Shown here: positions 1 to 13,991 of the stretch, piece after piece
How the letters are laid out: every line of letters begins with the position of its first letter
Position numbering within the stretch: position 1 is the stretch's first letter
Assembly (NCBI GenBank): GCA_900175165.2
Contig: FWWN02000655.1
Location: 62,001 to 126,000 of the forward strand
Reading direction: 5' to 3'
Source: Rhizomucor pusillus
Taxonomy: Eukaryota; Mucoromycota; Mucoromycetes; Mucorales; Lichtheimiaceae
DNA: 64,000 nucleotides
Notes under the pieces: model-generated
The model's database searches: none
Seen by the model: the letters and a program-made list of their open reading frames with translations, nothing else
What the model was told of the DNA's origin: nothing
Program-made: the position numbers and the translations under genes

Positions 1-2240
1 CCTCGGAAAAAGGCCCGCAAAGAAAAATTACGGTGGATGTAGTTACTGTGGTAAGCATGCTTTTTGCAATACACGATGATGCGATACCTTCTTCTGACAC
101 ATAGTCGGCCTCCTACGAGAGAGAGTTGTGGAGGGACAGCGAGCATTTCTCAGAGGCTCAAATACCCACGTGGAATTTATCGTCAAAACTATGATCGAGC
201 AGGAAAACGCAGAGCAAACGTACTTTGTGGCGCACCGGCATGGAGAATTTAAGCAGCTGCATGATAAATTGAGATATTGCTGTCCAGGCACCAAGATTCC
301 CATGGTGCCGAGCAAAGATACACGCAGCAAGAAACTGGGCGATATGCATCGTGAACAAGATCGCATTCTACTTCGAGCATACTTGCGTCGGATAGCCAAG
401 GATCGCATACTTTGCGCGACGGACATATTTTGGGATTTCTTGACAAAGAATCCCGTAATTTTGACAGACGAGGAAGAGGAAGATGCAAAACGTCGCGCAG
501 AATTTGATAGAGAGAGAGTTGAGCAAGAAATTAAGTTCAAAAAGCATGTCGATGAAGAAGTTGTCGCCTTGAACGACCTGATGGAGATGCTCAAGAATCG
601 AGTTATGCAACCGGGCGGATTAATGGATATGATGGCATATATCAAATCTACCGAGACATTAGGTGATTTGCCCGAATCCTTACGGAAGGCTTTCGAATGG
701 GGGAGAACAAGGCAGGCTTTTTTTTTTCTTTCGCGGACGACAGGAACCAGTAGTAACGATTCTGTTTATAGCTTTGCATATTCACTTCACAATCACTTTA
801 TCGTGGATGATGCTGGCGCTGAGAATGTCGCATCTCTAAAGAGATTGCATAACTTGATTCCATACCGGGTGCTGGCCGCTATCTTGAGATACTCTAATCC
901 TATGGCGATGGTTAAAGGCATAATGGATATGTTTCTGGCTCAACCTTTTGGAGGTCGCAGTCTTTTACAAAGGTTAGCTATCGAGGAGAATACATTAAGA
1001 TTGCTGCTGAGCTAAGCAAAATATGCATTATACAGAGTATTGCTCGCTAATATGAGCACAGATGTCAAGACTTTGCAAAAAGGCATAAATGATCTCGAGC
1101 AAAGCATCAATGATCCTATATTATGTCAAAAGGTAGCCATTGCAGTACAGACAAGCGATTTTGAAACATCCGCTGTGGACGCTAATTATAGCGGTAAGTA
1201 GTCTGGACGGATGCCGCAAAGATTTTGCTCTGAGAGATAGCTTTACAGAAGTTCCTCCTGCGATTGAAATGCTACGGCTATTGCGTAACGAACATTTTGA
1301 GCCGAATATAACAGAGCAAGAGCTTCAAGAAAAAGGCTTAGGCAAAGACTTGACCAAGCAAGGAAAAAGAAAACTTAGAGATCTGTATAAACTCTGGACG
1401 TTGAGGGCAAAAATGCATGAGCAAGAGCTGTTGATGTCACTCGTGTTCCAAGGAGTCACTGGTGAAATCATCAAAGAACTCTTTGCGATATTTTATCAGC
1501 CTCTAGCACATGTTTATAAGGCCGCCGATATCAGTGAATCTGTGCATGATTTTGCAGCATTTATGGACGATCTAATCAACCTTTTGGATACTTTGGACTT
1601 TGCGAACGTACATAGCAACACAATCCAACCGTTTATTGATCTGGTGAAACGACATGAAGACAATTTTTATCGATTTGTCCATAGGGTTCATTCACAAGAT
1701 TCTTCACGCCTCTTTGACGAGCTTATCGAATATATCGACAATCTTCTTGGATCACTCACGCTTGGTATTTATCGAGGTCACCCTCTGGATCTTGACAAGA
1801 CGGTTGAAAAGGCAGGTCTCACGCCAGTCGATTACCCAGTGTTGAAAGCAGAGATCGATTCTATCTGCGAATTTCGACGTCTACAGAAGCTACGTTACCT
1901 CGAGCGCACCCGTAAAAAAGCCGTGGCTCACAAGACCCATGAACAGCAGAACTATGAAGAGCTCTACCGCTTGTTTCCAACCAACACGGAAGCCATAGGC
2001 ATATTCAAGGAGATCCAGGAAATAAACGAAGCAACCAGCAACCACATAGATAATCAGAGTTCTATACTTGCACAAGACGAAGAAGAAACTGACGATGAAG
2101 CTTACGTTGACGAAGAGAAGCCGACACAACCCAAGCTTAAACTGATCCCACAGATTGCACCGTTTTTCGTCCGTGATGTGACCTCTCTTATGGAATGTGC
2201 ATTAGCCCAAAAGCATAAAGATGCTGTTGACTTGAGTTAG
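1..2240 (+). CDS. PX-domain protein with PXB/DUF3818 region (5' end outside window)
   Basis: Partial gene; the 5' part lies left of the window. The second exon encodes a PX-like stretch (VEFIVKTMIEQENAEQTYF then AHRHGEFKQLHDKLR), followed by the alpha-helical region typical of fungal PX-associated (DUF3818) proteins such as yeast YPR097W/Lec1, which bind phosphoinositides. Exons: up to 50, about 105 or 122 to 972, 1036-1193, 1249-2240. The intron at 973-1035 removes an in-frame TAA and restores GGRSLLQ-R-VLLANMSTDVK; the intron at 1194-1248 restores frame into VPPAIEMLRLL. Phases agree across these junctions. The first acceptor is ambiguous: 104 has the better consensus, while 121 fits a different frame of exon 1. 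The C-terminal 60 residues are acidic. Family is fairly sure; cellular role is inferred from the family. Confidence 0.8.
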
Positions 2241-2537
2241 CTTGTTTTTCAATTATGTATATACGCTACTTCTCGTTATCAAGACAGATTAATATATAGG
2301 ATGCATTGCAGAATGCGTGCAATTCGACTTATGAAAAATAAGCAGATCCACAATGAATTGTAATTCGATGCTTATTTCTGACAACAGAACTGCTTGGTTA
2401 CAATCGACTGATACATGATTCGTAACATCTTAGGCATTTATTGGAAATCATGAGTTAGCACATATTGCAGATCAGTGTACGAAGACTTTGCAACCGAGGA
2501 ATGTTGCTAGCTTTAAATGTTGAAATGAGAGCATCTG

Positions 2538-3228
2538 CTACCATGTTTTGGTGCCAGTTTTGTTGATTGTTCTTAAGAGTATATGACTTAAAGTCTCCCA
2601 TCGCTCTACACACTCATCAGCTGTGTGGCGACCTTCCAGTTTCTGTTCTAATTCATGCCATTTGCCACCACGCAGTCGGGACAGCACATGCTGTAAAAGA
2701 AGCCGGTCGTCATCTTCTGTCCACGGGGTACCATCCTCCTTGACTGACCGCGCTTTCTGGACTACGTGATCAATTATCGGCCGAGCGCCCGAGATCTTGC
2801 CAAGATGATGGCATTTTTCTTGTTGCTTTCAGAAGAGCATTTTGGAGTTACGATAAACCCGAAGACGAAACACATGCAGCCTGTATGCTTACCACCTCGT
2901 CATCCCGTACATCCATGTAATCATCATTCGCAGCACTGCAGTGACCATCCTCTTCCAGGATCTTCATGAGCTCATCCAAGCAACGTTGTTTCTCTGGAAA
3001 CTTCCGCTCTTAGGTTCTGAAGTGATAAGTATTTTACATTGTATACTTGCCTCCACGTTTCAAACCATAAGGCGTCCCTGTTTTCTGAAAACTTCGTATT
3101 ACATTTCGCACGGAAGTAGTGGAGATATCTGCAATGCGGCTGATTTCAGCATCGCTTGCGTTTGCCAAGTGTGCACCGATTATCATCCATCGTTTGCTTT
3201 CTGGAATGGAAGGTCTTCTTGTGGACAT
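2538..3228 (-). CDS. Homeodomain-like HTH protein with C-terminal Myb/SANT-like domain
   Basis: The first exon (start ATG at 3228; an upstream in-frame ATG at 3261 is possible) encodes a helix-turn-helix resembling those of Tc1/IS630 transposases and mucoralean homeodomain-like factors (EISRIADISTTSVRNVIRSF). After an intron at 2826-2892 (GTAAGC...AAAG) the last exon (2538-2825) encodes a Myb/SANT-like stretch (TPWTEDDDRLLLQHVLSRL, then GGKWHELEQKL and ECVERWETL). Between them is a coding-like stretch (FPEKQRCLDELMKILEEDG, ending at 2893). The junction between the HTH exon and this middle part does not resolve: the best donor (GTATAC at about 3043) has the wrong phase for the nearby acceptors, unless a distant acceptor at 2936 is used. 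Either a splice site is missed or the gene carries an indel. A transcription-factor role is inferred from the domains. Confidence 0.6.
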
Positions 3229-3261
3229 GAGGACGAACAAGTTGGCCAAGTCCGATATCAT

Positions 3262-5154
3262 GCAGAATTTAATGCGCTGTCATGTGCAACGATGGTCAAC
3301 TTGCACGACTAGGTACCCAGCATGCTTATCCTCCGCAAGTAAATTATGCTGAGAAGGTGGATGGACACGGATTTGGTTAGCTGGATAGTGAAGGATAGAT
3401 CAAAGGCATTATTATCTGGATGTATCTGGATGTAGACTACTCTAGAAATATTTCAACATGCTATGCATAAATAGTGAATGGATATGTTTTCATGCTGTAC
3501 TACCAAGTAGGAATAGGAACGATTATTATCTATTGAAATAAAGGTACTTTATTGCCCGTAAGTGCTCAAGTACCAGGCCACGAGGGCCTCACTCACGTGT
3601 GTAAGTGAGCCATAAGTATACATGAATGAAAAATCGGACGAAATCTGCAGGGATTCTAGAAATGTCAATTATTATCTTGGGTCGTTTAGGATTCATTTTC
3701 AATACGTTCTTATTCGCCGACATGAACAAAATAGAAAAAGAAAGCCGGAAATAAAGCAAAGGAACGCTAAAAAATACCGGCGGGACGTGTTGCAAAGATC
3801 CAGAGTCAACAAAAGAAGACTTTGAAAAGGTACTTGCAATTATATACAAAGCGACAATCGCATACAGTTCCAAGGTGCAAAGATCCTGACAACAATCAAT
3901 GGTCAGGCGAACCTGTCGGGAAAAGATTGATATCCGGAAAAAGGAAGTAGCCTTCTCCGGACAACAATCCTTCTTTTTCGGACAACTTGCTATTGGTTTT
4001 GAATTTCATTATCACCTAATGGACAGTCTTATAGGATTGAAACAATACTTTACAGTGATGCTTCTTGTTCCTCTATTGAGCTATTTCCTAATAATTGGTA
4101 TTGATTTACCATGTTTAGCACGGTGATAAATGTAATCATGTTAAGGTGCATAGAAGCATCCCGATTATGAAGCTTCCTTCGTCTTGCCAGACCTATTCTC
4201 AATTTTCACCACTTCTTCTGGCAATATTCTTTTTTTCCCGAATGACTGCTTGGGTTCTCGCCAGGCGAGTTTTGAAAGTTTAAACAACAGACCTCAAAGT
4301 GATTAAGTATCGGCTACGCGTTCATGAAGAATTCCCCAGTATCACAGTACTTCATTTATAAGTATGTACTGTGTGTCCTATCCCATTTGCCTTCCATATG
4401 CACACTAATCCGACCCAAACGCTTCTTAATGGCTCTGAAAGGTGGTTGCTTAGCTCTGTGAACTGCTAAAGGGGCATACGCAATTCACAAAATCATTCGA
4501 AACAAGGTATTTACTTCTAGATGATGGTGCTCTGCGTGTTATCCTTCCCTGGCCCATCCTCGCCAGCTCTGTTCTTCCAAGTTGTATGCTCAGATTCATT
4601 CTCATCTTTTATGGTGGACCATGTGGCATATTCCTCCTTGAATGCATATCGATCTACTCAAGTAACTCTCTGTATCTAGTAGAAGCACCCTTCCGTCCGG
4701 GCATGATGTTAAACTGCCTGCAGTGCAATAGCTGGAGCACCTCCCCCTCCCCAAAAGTGTACAGTTGTACATTGTCTGCTCCTGCGCCCACGTCTGCCCT
4801 GTCCCCAACGATACGTGGCTTTCGTTTTTGAGCGGGACAGCAATAAACTTGTTGCATGTATAGATAAGTATGCTTCCTGCTCATTGCCTTTTCTAGTTTA
4901 TTGGCAACGTGGATGATTAGATGAATGCTTACAACTAGTTAACGCCAATACGCAATGAAGGATGGCTAGCCCACCAACCGAGTTCAGCCATTCGCATTTT
5001 TCTAAGAAACCATTACCTATACCTCCTGGCCAACTAAAACTACCCAACATGAGTTTCCTAAAGGAGGATCATTTGATTGACCGAAAAAAAAGTACGATTG
5101 GAAAACAACACTGAATGTGCATGATTAAATTATTTAGTAAGTAAGAGTATATCT
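3262..5154. other. Gene-poor interval with one copy of a dispersed repeat
   Basis: No convincing gene. Open frames here are short and lack splice-linked partners. Two things stand out. One is a small near-palindrome around 3583-3602 (CTCACTCACGTGTGTAAGTGAG type, containing CACGTG). The other is the repeat copy at 4673-4797, described separately. The interval lies between the 5' end of the HTH-Myb gene and the 3' end of GH47. Confidence 0.5.
4673..4797 (+). repeat. Dispersed repeat copy A (relic of the kinase-gene 5' region)
   Basis: The segment 4673-4725 matches the reverse complement of 47335-47384 almost perfectly; the core GCACCCTTCCGTCCGGGCAT is identical, and only about three differences occur over about 50 bases. 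After a gapped stretch the similarity resumes (ATTGTCTGCTCCTG shared, about 4770-4797 against 47276-47298). Both copies can be read as ..APFRPGM.LNCLQC.. followed by ..LSAP... The second copy is the 5' end of the kinase pseudogene, so this one looks like a duplicated and truncated 5' fragment in the opposite orientation. Confidence 0.6.
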
Positions 5155-7276
<2,122 letters not shown>

Positions 7277-8545
7277 TTTGCCTTGCTGTCGATTGGATCC
7301 TCGTCACAAGGGAAGGGAAGGAAATGTAAGGTGGTAGAATGGCTTGCCGTAGTTAAGGTAGGAGAAAACTTCGCCAGCAATTGCCTTGTAGTCGGTGCCT
7401 TTTATAAAGACACACGGATGTTTAGGGTACAAGGTCTCAAATACAAAATCCTTCTATATTTGTTATATCATGGCAAGATTGTTGTCAAAAGGGGTCTACA
7501 TGGAGTACCAACGATTTTCGTTTACGATCACCCCTATTGCCCGTCTGCATCGCTGTTTATTATTTGCCATCTCCTTGATGGAACCAGTAGCATTTATCTC
7601 GATATATTGGCTCGACTTCTTGTCTATGTATCAATTCAACTTTTATCTTCTCATTTGCTTTTACACCATGCAATGATATTCTGCGAATTAAAATATTTTC
7701 GCCGACCTTTGGTCGCACAGCGAATTGCGGCGTACAACAAGCAGTTTACATCTACAGATTGCATTTCCTGCAAAAGCCAGACAGGCTGAGTTGGAGTTTA
7801 ATGAAAAGCAGCGGGAATTTGGAGTGGAGGAGATCGGCGAAGCAAGAATAAAGAAGCAACACCAGCAGTTCTTTGTCCAGTAAATGGCTAGAGTTCTAAG
7901 TAGAAGGAGTAATAGACTTGGCGCATTCCCAGCCAGTCCAGCCTTTCAATGAATCTTTCCGAAGCTTAGGTTGGAAAAAAAGGTTGTACATCATGAGATG
8001 GAATTGATGCAACATATCATTGTGTCTATTAATCGAGACACTAATAATGCGAAGAAAAACTCACAATCTCGCCTTTATCTCTTAATGCTGCCGCAACCCA
8101 ATCTCTGCTGTGATGCTATTTCTTTGATCGCTTTAAATCCAATATTTCTACGCAATGCACGTCCTGTGCCTATTTTGAGATTTCATGCAGATATCGTATA
8201 TGTAGCACGAAACTCAGTCTTGTTACATACTTTCATTGCATTGTTTCCTTCACGTTGGTACTGCGTTACTGACATATAATGAAATAAATGCGGACGTTTC
8301 TACTCTTCAGGGTATGAACATGATGCATCGAAACGAGGCATAAGAAATCCTCTGTCTACAAGACTGTATTCTTTGTTGAAATATCATTCTTAGTGATCAA
8401 TTTTACTAGAGAGAATGGAGAGTGTGTTAGTGTCTTAAAATTGATTTGCATGGGCGGGATGCATTCATGGTATCAAGTGACCAAGAAACTTGGCCTTGCC
8501 ATTTAAAGGCATCCGCTGGTTTGACTCGACTCTTCACTGCAATCG
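7277..8545. promoter_or_regulatory. Divergent intergenic region between GH47 and the GPI-PLD-like gene
   Basis: About 1.27 kb separate the two divergent start codons. Open frames here (for example 7300-7789) show no recognisable family and no splice logic. This region must hold both promoters. I see no clear shared motif or TATA box that I would defend. Confidence 0.4.
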
Positions 8546-11500
8546 ATGCGCAACTTGCTGCTCTTGACATCGAGTGTCTTAGCTCTTTGCAAATTCTGTG
8601 AGAGCTGCGGCATGTAAGGCTGTAAAGCGGGTAAAAACGAGCTTTAGCTTACCTCCATTCAAACATGCAGCTCTGTCCACAATGAAGTGACACACAGATC
8701 ACTGGATCTTTTGCGACCCTCTTCTGCGATGGAGAGCGAGTATAAAAATATACTTTTGCAGTCCAAGAGTTACATTCAAGCGGGCTCCTTCTTTCCAGAC
8801 TGGTACAAGCTGAAAGGAATATGCAGTTCTGCAAACATTGGTGCTGATAGATAGTCGTTCAGGGGCTATCAATGTTTAGGATACAATCAGCAAGCGGAGG
8901 ATGGTGAGTCTGCCCTGAATCTCGAGATTGATCAAACCTGTAACAATCAAAATGGTCTATACCTCTTTGAAGCACACTGGGCACCTTTCATAAGAGCGGC
9001 TATCGATCATATTCGAGAGAATTATCCCTCAGCGCGTTTGAGCAATGATCCACATGTCCAGGTAGTTACATGATAGCATCAAGCGCAGATATGGATCTGC
9101 TGACATGTAAAATGATATCTTGACCGTCAGGGTTTGATTTCATTTGTATATGCCGTCATGTCACACGACGTAGCAGATGTACGATGGCATAGTCTGCAGG
9201 GACTCACGGGCTATTTTATACAAACTATGGCGCACCTGAACTTCCGCGGCAGCTACAATGAAGCACACACCGCGGCTGATGCGGGCGGAGAATTTACCTT
9301 GCAGCATTTCAGTCATCTTCTGTATCAAAATGCAACCTGGAAGATACCTTTACGTGATGTTATCGCCATCTACACGCGCTTATACAAAGATAACAATCAG
9401 TCCACCCCGATACCCGACGAAGAACACTTGAAATTCTGCGTAACCACAGCATTTGCAGCATCCAAAATGAACCATAGATTTGGAAAATTCTTGTTTGGTT
9501 ACTATGGCCGGCAGAGCCCTTTTCTCGTAGAGCAAGTTGTAGACTTTCACAAAGGAGGCAAGTGGATGGTTTGCCAAGCACGCTCATACGTGCTTTCCCG
9601 GCTAATTACCAGTGCATCCTCAGGATTGCAAGATATGGCTGCCAGTGTAGCTGAATGCTCGACCGATATATTCAATGCACTCGAGTACGGGCACCAAGGG
9701 ATACGTTTGTGTGGCAGATATTTTGATGACTCTTCGTATGATGCATCACTCCGGAAGCGCGTGTGGCGCCCTGATCCGGTTCAAAAACCTCCGGAAGAAG
9801 AACACTGGAAGGATTTTATGGAACAATTGTACGACAGCACAACAGGCATACTAAGTTTGAGAATTACAAACGAAACATTTATTCAAGAATTACCATTTGA
9901 TCCACCGGCTGATATGCCAGATATTGTTTCTCATCAGCAGGGACAACCCTATCTATCCTATCAGGGAATAGACAATATACCCAGAACTCAATCACCTGAA
10001 TGCATCCAGCTACATTCTAGACAGCCGCTTTTCAATGACGACAATGCGCCTTCAAGCATAACCATGTCTTTACCTGCATCTTCGGTAGCGATCGGACATA
10101 CAACTGCTGTGGGTGACTTCAACGGAGATGGCGATATGGATTTAGCTATCTCTGCACCATATCACGACGGCACTCGTTCCAATGATCTTATGAATGGCAT
10201 CGTATTTATTCTCAACAACACTGGAAATATGCTATCAGATAATGATGGTTCCACGCTTTTTGACGATATCCGCAAAAGATCATGGATGACTTTAGAAGGT
10301 CACATAGCCCATGGCCGGTTTGGATGGAGCATGGCTAACGTTGATTTGAACCAAGATGGCATAGACGATCTGGCTGTCGCTGCCCCGTTTGCAACCGATT
10401 CAGGAGGATATGTGGATATTTATTTTGGTCGAAAAGGTCAACAATTGGACACAACACCAAACCTTCGTGTCCAAATCTCGATGGAGAATACTGAAGGTTT
10501 TGGTTCATTCATTACCGGCCTTGATGTTGATAACGATGGTTACAAGGACCTGATAATTGGATGCCCATATTGTCCGTATGCTGATATGGAGCAGGTATCT
10601 TCTCCTCATTACCTTACTCCCCAAATTCAAGTCATTAAATATTTTCGTAGGCTGGCACTGTATATGGGATACTTAGCAGTCGTCACCATGCTCTAGAAGA
10701 TAACTTTTTGATATCTCGTCCTGATTTCAAGATATTGAGCACAGTATTCCAATCTTACGAACATTTTGGTGCTTCCATAGAACTTGTCCGTGACGATATG
10801 GGCAGAACTACTCTGCTGATTGGCGCTCCTGGATACAGGACGACTTCTTTGCAATCTGTTGGTCGAATCTATGCCTTTGAGATCGGACGTTTTGGTCTTC
10901 CGGCTCTTGCTTGGGTCATGCAGGGTACGAAGGAGTTCCAGCAATTCGGCAGGTATGGCATCCAGGTCATCGGCCACCTATTATACTATGCTGACTTCCT
11001 TTTGCCTTTCCACAGTGTAATCACTGCAGGCAAAGGAACAAATACAGTAGGACTCGTGGCTATTTCAAGTCCTTCAGAGGTGGAGATCCGGGAAAAGGGA
11101 AAAACATCGATTGCCTAAATATTTATACATGAAATGTATCCAGGAGACGCAAAAGGGTTTAAAAAAGCATTGGCAAGCCGGTGTTGTCCGACAGTACGAC
11201 TGGAAACTGCTTTCAAATTGTAACAAGGGCAGCTCCACACGCAGCATCCACTGTGGGCTCGTCAAGGAGCTCCGCGGTCAGCAAACCACAGGGCACCTCG
11301 GAAAGGCAATGGCATTTTTTGACAACAGTCAGCAAGACTATGGGTTGTGGGTTGGAGAACCCCTTGCTTTGAGAGGTAAGATGGGATACATTTTAGGTAC
11401 GCAGGATGAGATCGAGTGAGCTATGCGCGTAGAAAAAGGCCGAGTGTACAAATGGTCGCTGGCCGAGGACGGACTCAGCTGCGTCAACGATGAGGCTGGA

Positions 11501-11676
11501 ATGGCACGATTCGGTTCGCATATACAACCTCTCGGGGACAATGCATTAGGCATATCCTCGCAACTTTACAGTCACGATTCTAGGTAGCTAGTAACATCTT
11601 GCATTATGCCGTATTAGCTAACAGAAATAGTAGATTTTCAGGTGCGATTCATTTGGTACAAACAGATTTTGCATAA
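8546..11676 (+). CDS. GPI-specific phospholipase D-like protein (Zn-PLC domain + FG-GAP repeats)
   Basis: Related to animal GPI-PLD, which cleaves the inositol-phosphate link of GPI anchors. The 855-aa product has a signal peptide (MRNLLLLTSSVLALCKF), then the zinc-dependent phospholipase C-like domain with the family's ordered His/Asp/Trp blocks: CGISVHNEVTHRSLDLL, YIQAGSFFPDWGYQC, AHWAPFIRAAIDHIRENYP, SFVYAVMSHDVADVRWHS and GSYNEAHTAADAGGEF. The C-terminal half carries FG-GAP/integrin-alpha type repeats (VGDFNGDGDMDLAISAP, VDLNQDGIDDLAVAAPF, GLDVDNDGYKDLIIGCP). Ten exons: 8546-8613, 8671-8802, 8863-8903, 8973-9061, 9131-10594, 10651-10952, 11016-11079, 11156-11375, 11439-11583, 11634-11676; total divisible by 3. 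Likely secreted. Whether GPI is the natural substrate here is inferred. Confidence 0.9.
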
Positions 11677-11792
11677 ACGAATAATATCATATATATAAAA
11701 CATTTTTTACTCTTTTTGCTTTTCTCTTTCGGGATGAAAAGAAGATATGCTAATTCGAGAGTTTAAAGAGTATAATGATCCGGAAGGTTTCA

Positions 11793-12110
11793 TCAAAGAG
11801 GACTGAAATCATCGCTAAAGCCGCTCGCCAAAGGGTCCGAAATTGGGTAGACGGGCGAAGACGAACCTCTGCCACGACTAACGCCTCGTAGCATATCAGC
11901 TCTTCGTAAATCGAAGAAATCGTCGCGTATCTCATTGTAACTTCCTTGACCTGGAATTGGAAACTTTCCACTAACTATCAAGACCGCCTCCTTCTCTTCT
12001 TCGATTTGAGCTTCTTCCTGTGCCAGATCCTTCAATTCATCGCTGATTTTCGACTTGTTTTTATACCACGGATTAGGTATGGCCGAAGGCGCAAATGACG
12101 GCAAGATCAT
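11793..12110 (-). CDS. Small hypothetical protein (105 aa)
   Basis: A single open frame beginning MILPSFAPSAIPNPWY, with an acidic helical part (ELKDLAQEEAQIEEEKEA) followed by GKFPIPGQGSYNEIRDDFFD and a Ser/Gly-rich tail. No signal peptide or membrane segment. Composition and the ordered PNPWY...FPIPGQGSYNEIR blocks look like a real conserved small protein, but I do not recognise the family. It is convergent with the GPI-PLD-like gene, 116 bp between stop codons. An upstream in-frame exon cannot be excluded. Confidence 0.5.
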   Translation of the reverse strand: MILPSFAPSAIPNPWYKNKSKISDELKDLAQEEAQIEEEKEAVLIVSGKFPIPGQGSYNEIRDDFFDLRRADMLRGVSRGRGSSSPVYPISDPLASGFSDDFSPL

Positions 12111-13991
12111 TGTAGGTAACGGAGACCGAAGTACGTAATAGCAGGTCTAGCATACTGTGATCCGCCTTAATTAGACCCCATCTCCACAAATGCCTAAAAT
12201 TCATTGGACAGCCCTGACAATAATAATCTTGAAGTACACCTTTTCCAAAAATTCATGTCGCTGCAATTTGCCGTTTTGGTGTATAAAATGTACAATAAAA
12301 TTTCACAAAATGCGACATTACTTTTGGGAAAAAGTGTATATGTTCACTGCCCATAAGGTTACTTTCTACGACTGAGAATCTATTAATATGTTACATAAAG
12401 AGGAGTTATGAATGTCGTAGATCGTTAATACTTCTGTTTGCAACTATTATCCAGCTCGAACCGTATCAACTAAGACGTAAACCCTGACAATGCGCAGCAG
12501 TTCTTACTCCAGAATATATGTAAGAAAGGCTGGTTGCACTTTACACGACAACTACCCCAAAGATGCTTGTAGTGTCAACAAGAAATGGGGCAGATACATA
12601 ATTCTGCAGCACGCTTTCGAAGGGGGAAGGGACAATTGGCCCACCTAAAGCTACGGTACATCTGGCCCCTAGATCAAAGAATCCTGCAGGTCGAGAACCC
12701 AAGAATTTTTTTCGGTCGAAAAGCGATCTTATTCGTGCTAAAACAGGTGTCAATGCTGATTTGCAGTAGCACAAACGTGCAAAAAGAACATTTTAAGGAA
12801 TGCACTGCGCTCGAGATTGTAAATGATTGGGGCAGGGACGGATCCCAAGGGAAAAACGTGCCAAGAACCAATTCTGTCGTGGAGCATCATCTCATTGCTC
12901 ACCTTCTAACAATGGCTTTGAATTTTGATCATTTCTGTCTACTTTTATAAACGAGGAACGGAGAATGAGAGGATAAATGTGCTGAACTAAGAATGCTGCA
13001 ACATGGATTTTAAGTAAACATTTACAAGATATTGTTTCTAAAATTACATAATGGGAGCTGAAACTGCGTTAATAGTCTTGTTATTTTCCTTTCTGTTGAC
13101 AGGACTGCCAATGGCATGATATCATGTGGTTTTGCGTATCTGTAAGGATTTTGTCTCAGCGTAAAGAACTAGAAATGGGTTTTGTTTTTGTCAAATGCGC
13201 AAAGCGCAGCCGCAATATGTGTTAAATCTTTATGGAGTTATCACACACACTCTCTCTGGGAATATGCAATAAGAGACGTTGATGACATTGTGCAGCACAT
13301 TATCAAAATATGCGCGCTTGTTGACAGAGACTGTGAAGACAGCTTCCACATACATGTCCTGCACGACAGCGCGTTTCTTGTCATGTTAGGAATCCTCTGC
13401 TCCAGTGGATTTTTCCGCGTAGCTGAACAGAAGTAATGTGACCTTCGTATGTAATTTGTAAAGAAGTTCCTTCTTAGTATATATGGAGCTTCAAAGTAAA
13501 TTCGAAAAGACTGCCAGATTTGAATTACAAGGGCATTAAAATCCAGGGGATGGTCCGGGCATTCTTTCAAGTATAACAGCGTGGCTGCATACATAATTGT
13601 GGTTCTGTCTGTGGAAGCTATTTGTAGGTGACACCCGTTCCGACCGATAGCCGTCGGTCAAATTAAGGCATTGGAAAGGACCAAACATTAACGAATGAAA
13701 GAACAGCCTGTTCAGTTATTTGCCTTATAAGATACCTTCGGTAGTACGCAATGTATCTGTGCCTAGATATGCCTGAGCGGGACTTTTTTGTAACAAGGAC
13801 AGTGGTGGGGTAAATGTGGAGCGGGTACATTAGGCAAGGAGGAGGTGATGGGTTCCACGGAACGGGGCGTCATTCAAAAGGGACATTTTCCATTTCCTTT
13901 TTTCTTTTTTCTTTTTTTGTTTTCCTTTCTCATATTCCACCACTTTATGTATGTTTTTGCAGAGTGTAAGAGAATGTGATCCAAAAAAAGC
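12111..13991. other. Gene-poor interval
   Basis: About 1.9 kb with no supported gene. Scattered frames (for example 12585-12950 plus, 12541-12871 minus, 13182-13436 plus) are mutually overlapping and show no family signature or splice-linked continuation. A C/T-rich tract just upstream of 13992 (about 13883-13935) is consistent with a promoter or 5' UTR of the next gene. Confidence 0.4.

Noticed and set aside
973..1035. Stop codon inside the PX-domain gene (possible pseudogene)
   Set aside because: A 63-bp GT-AG intron removes the stop and gives a continuous conserved sequence with consistent phases.
7300..7789. Long plus-strand frame opposite and upstream of the GH47 start (7091-7789)
   Set aside because: Its first part is antisense to GH47 exon 1 and the rest has no recognisable domain; most likely promoter sequence.
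12585..12950. 121-codon plus-strand frame
   Set aside because: Overlaps equally long minus-strand frames, no family signature, no splice-linked partners.
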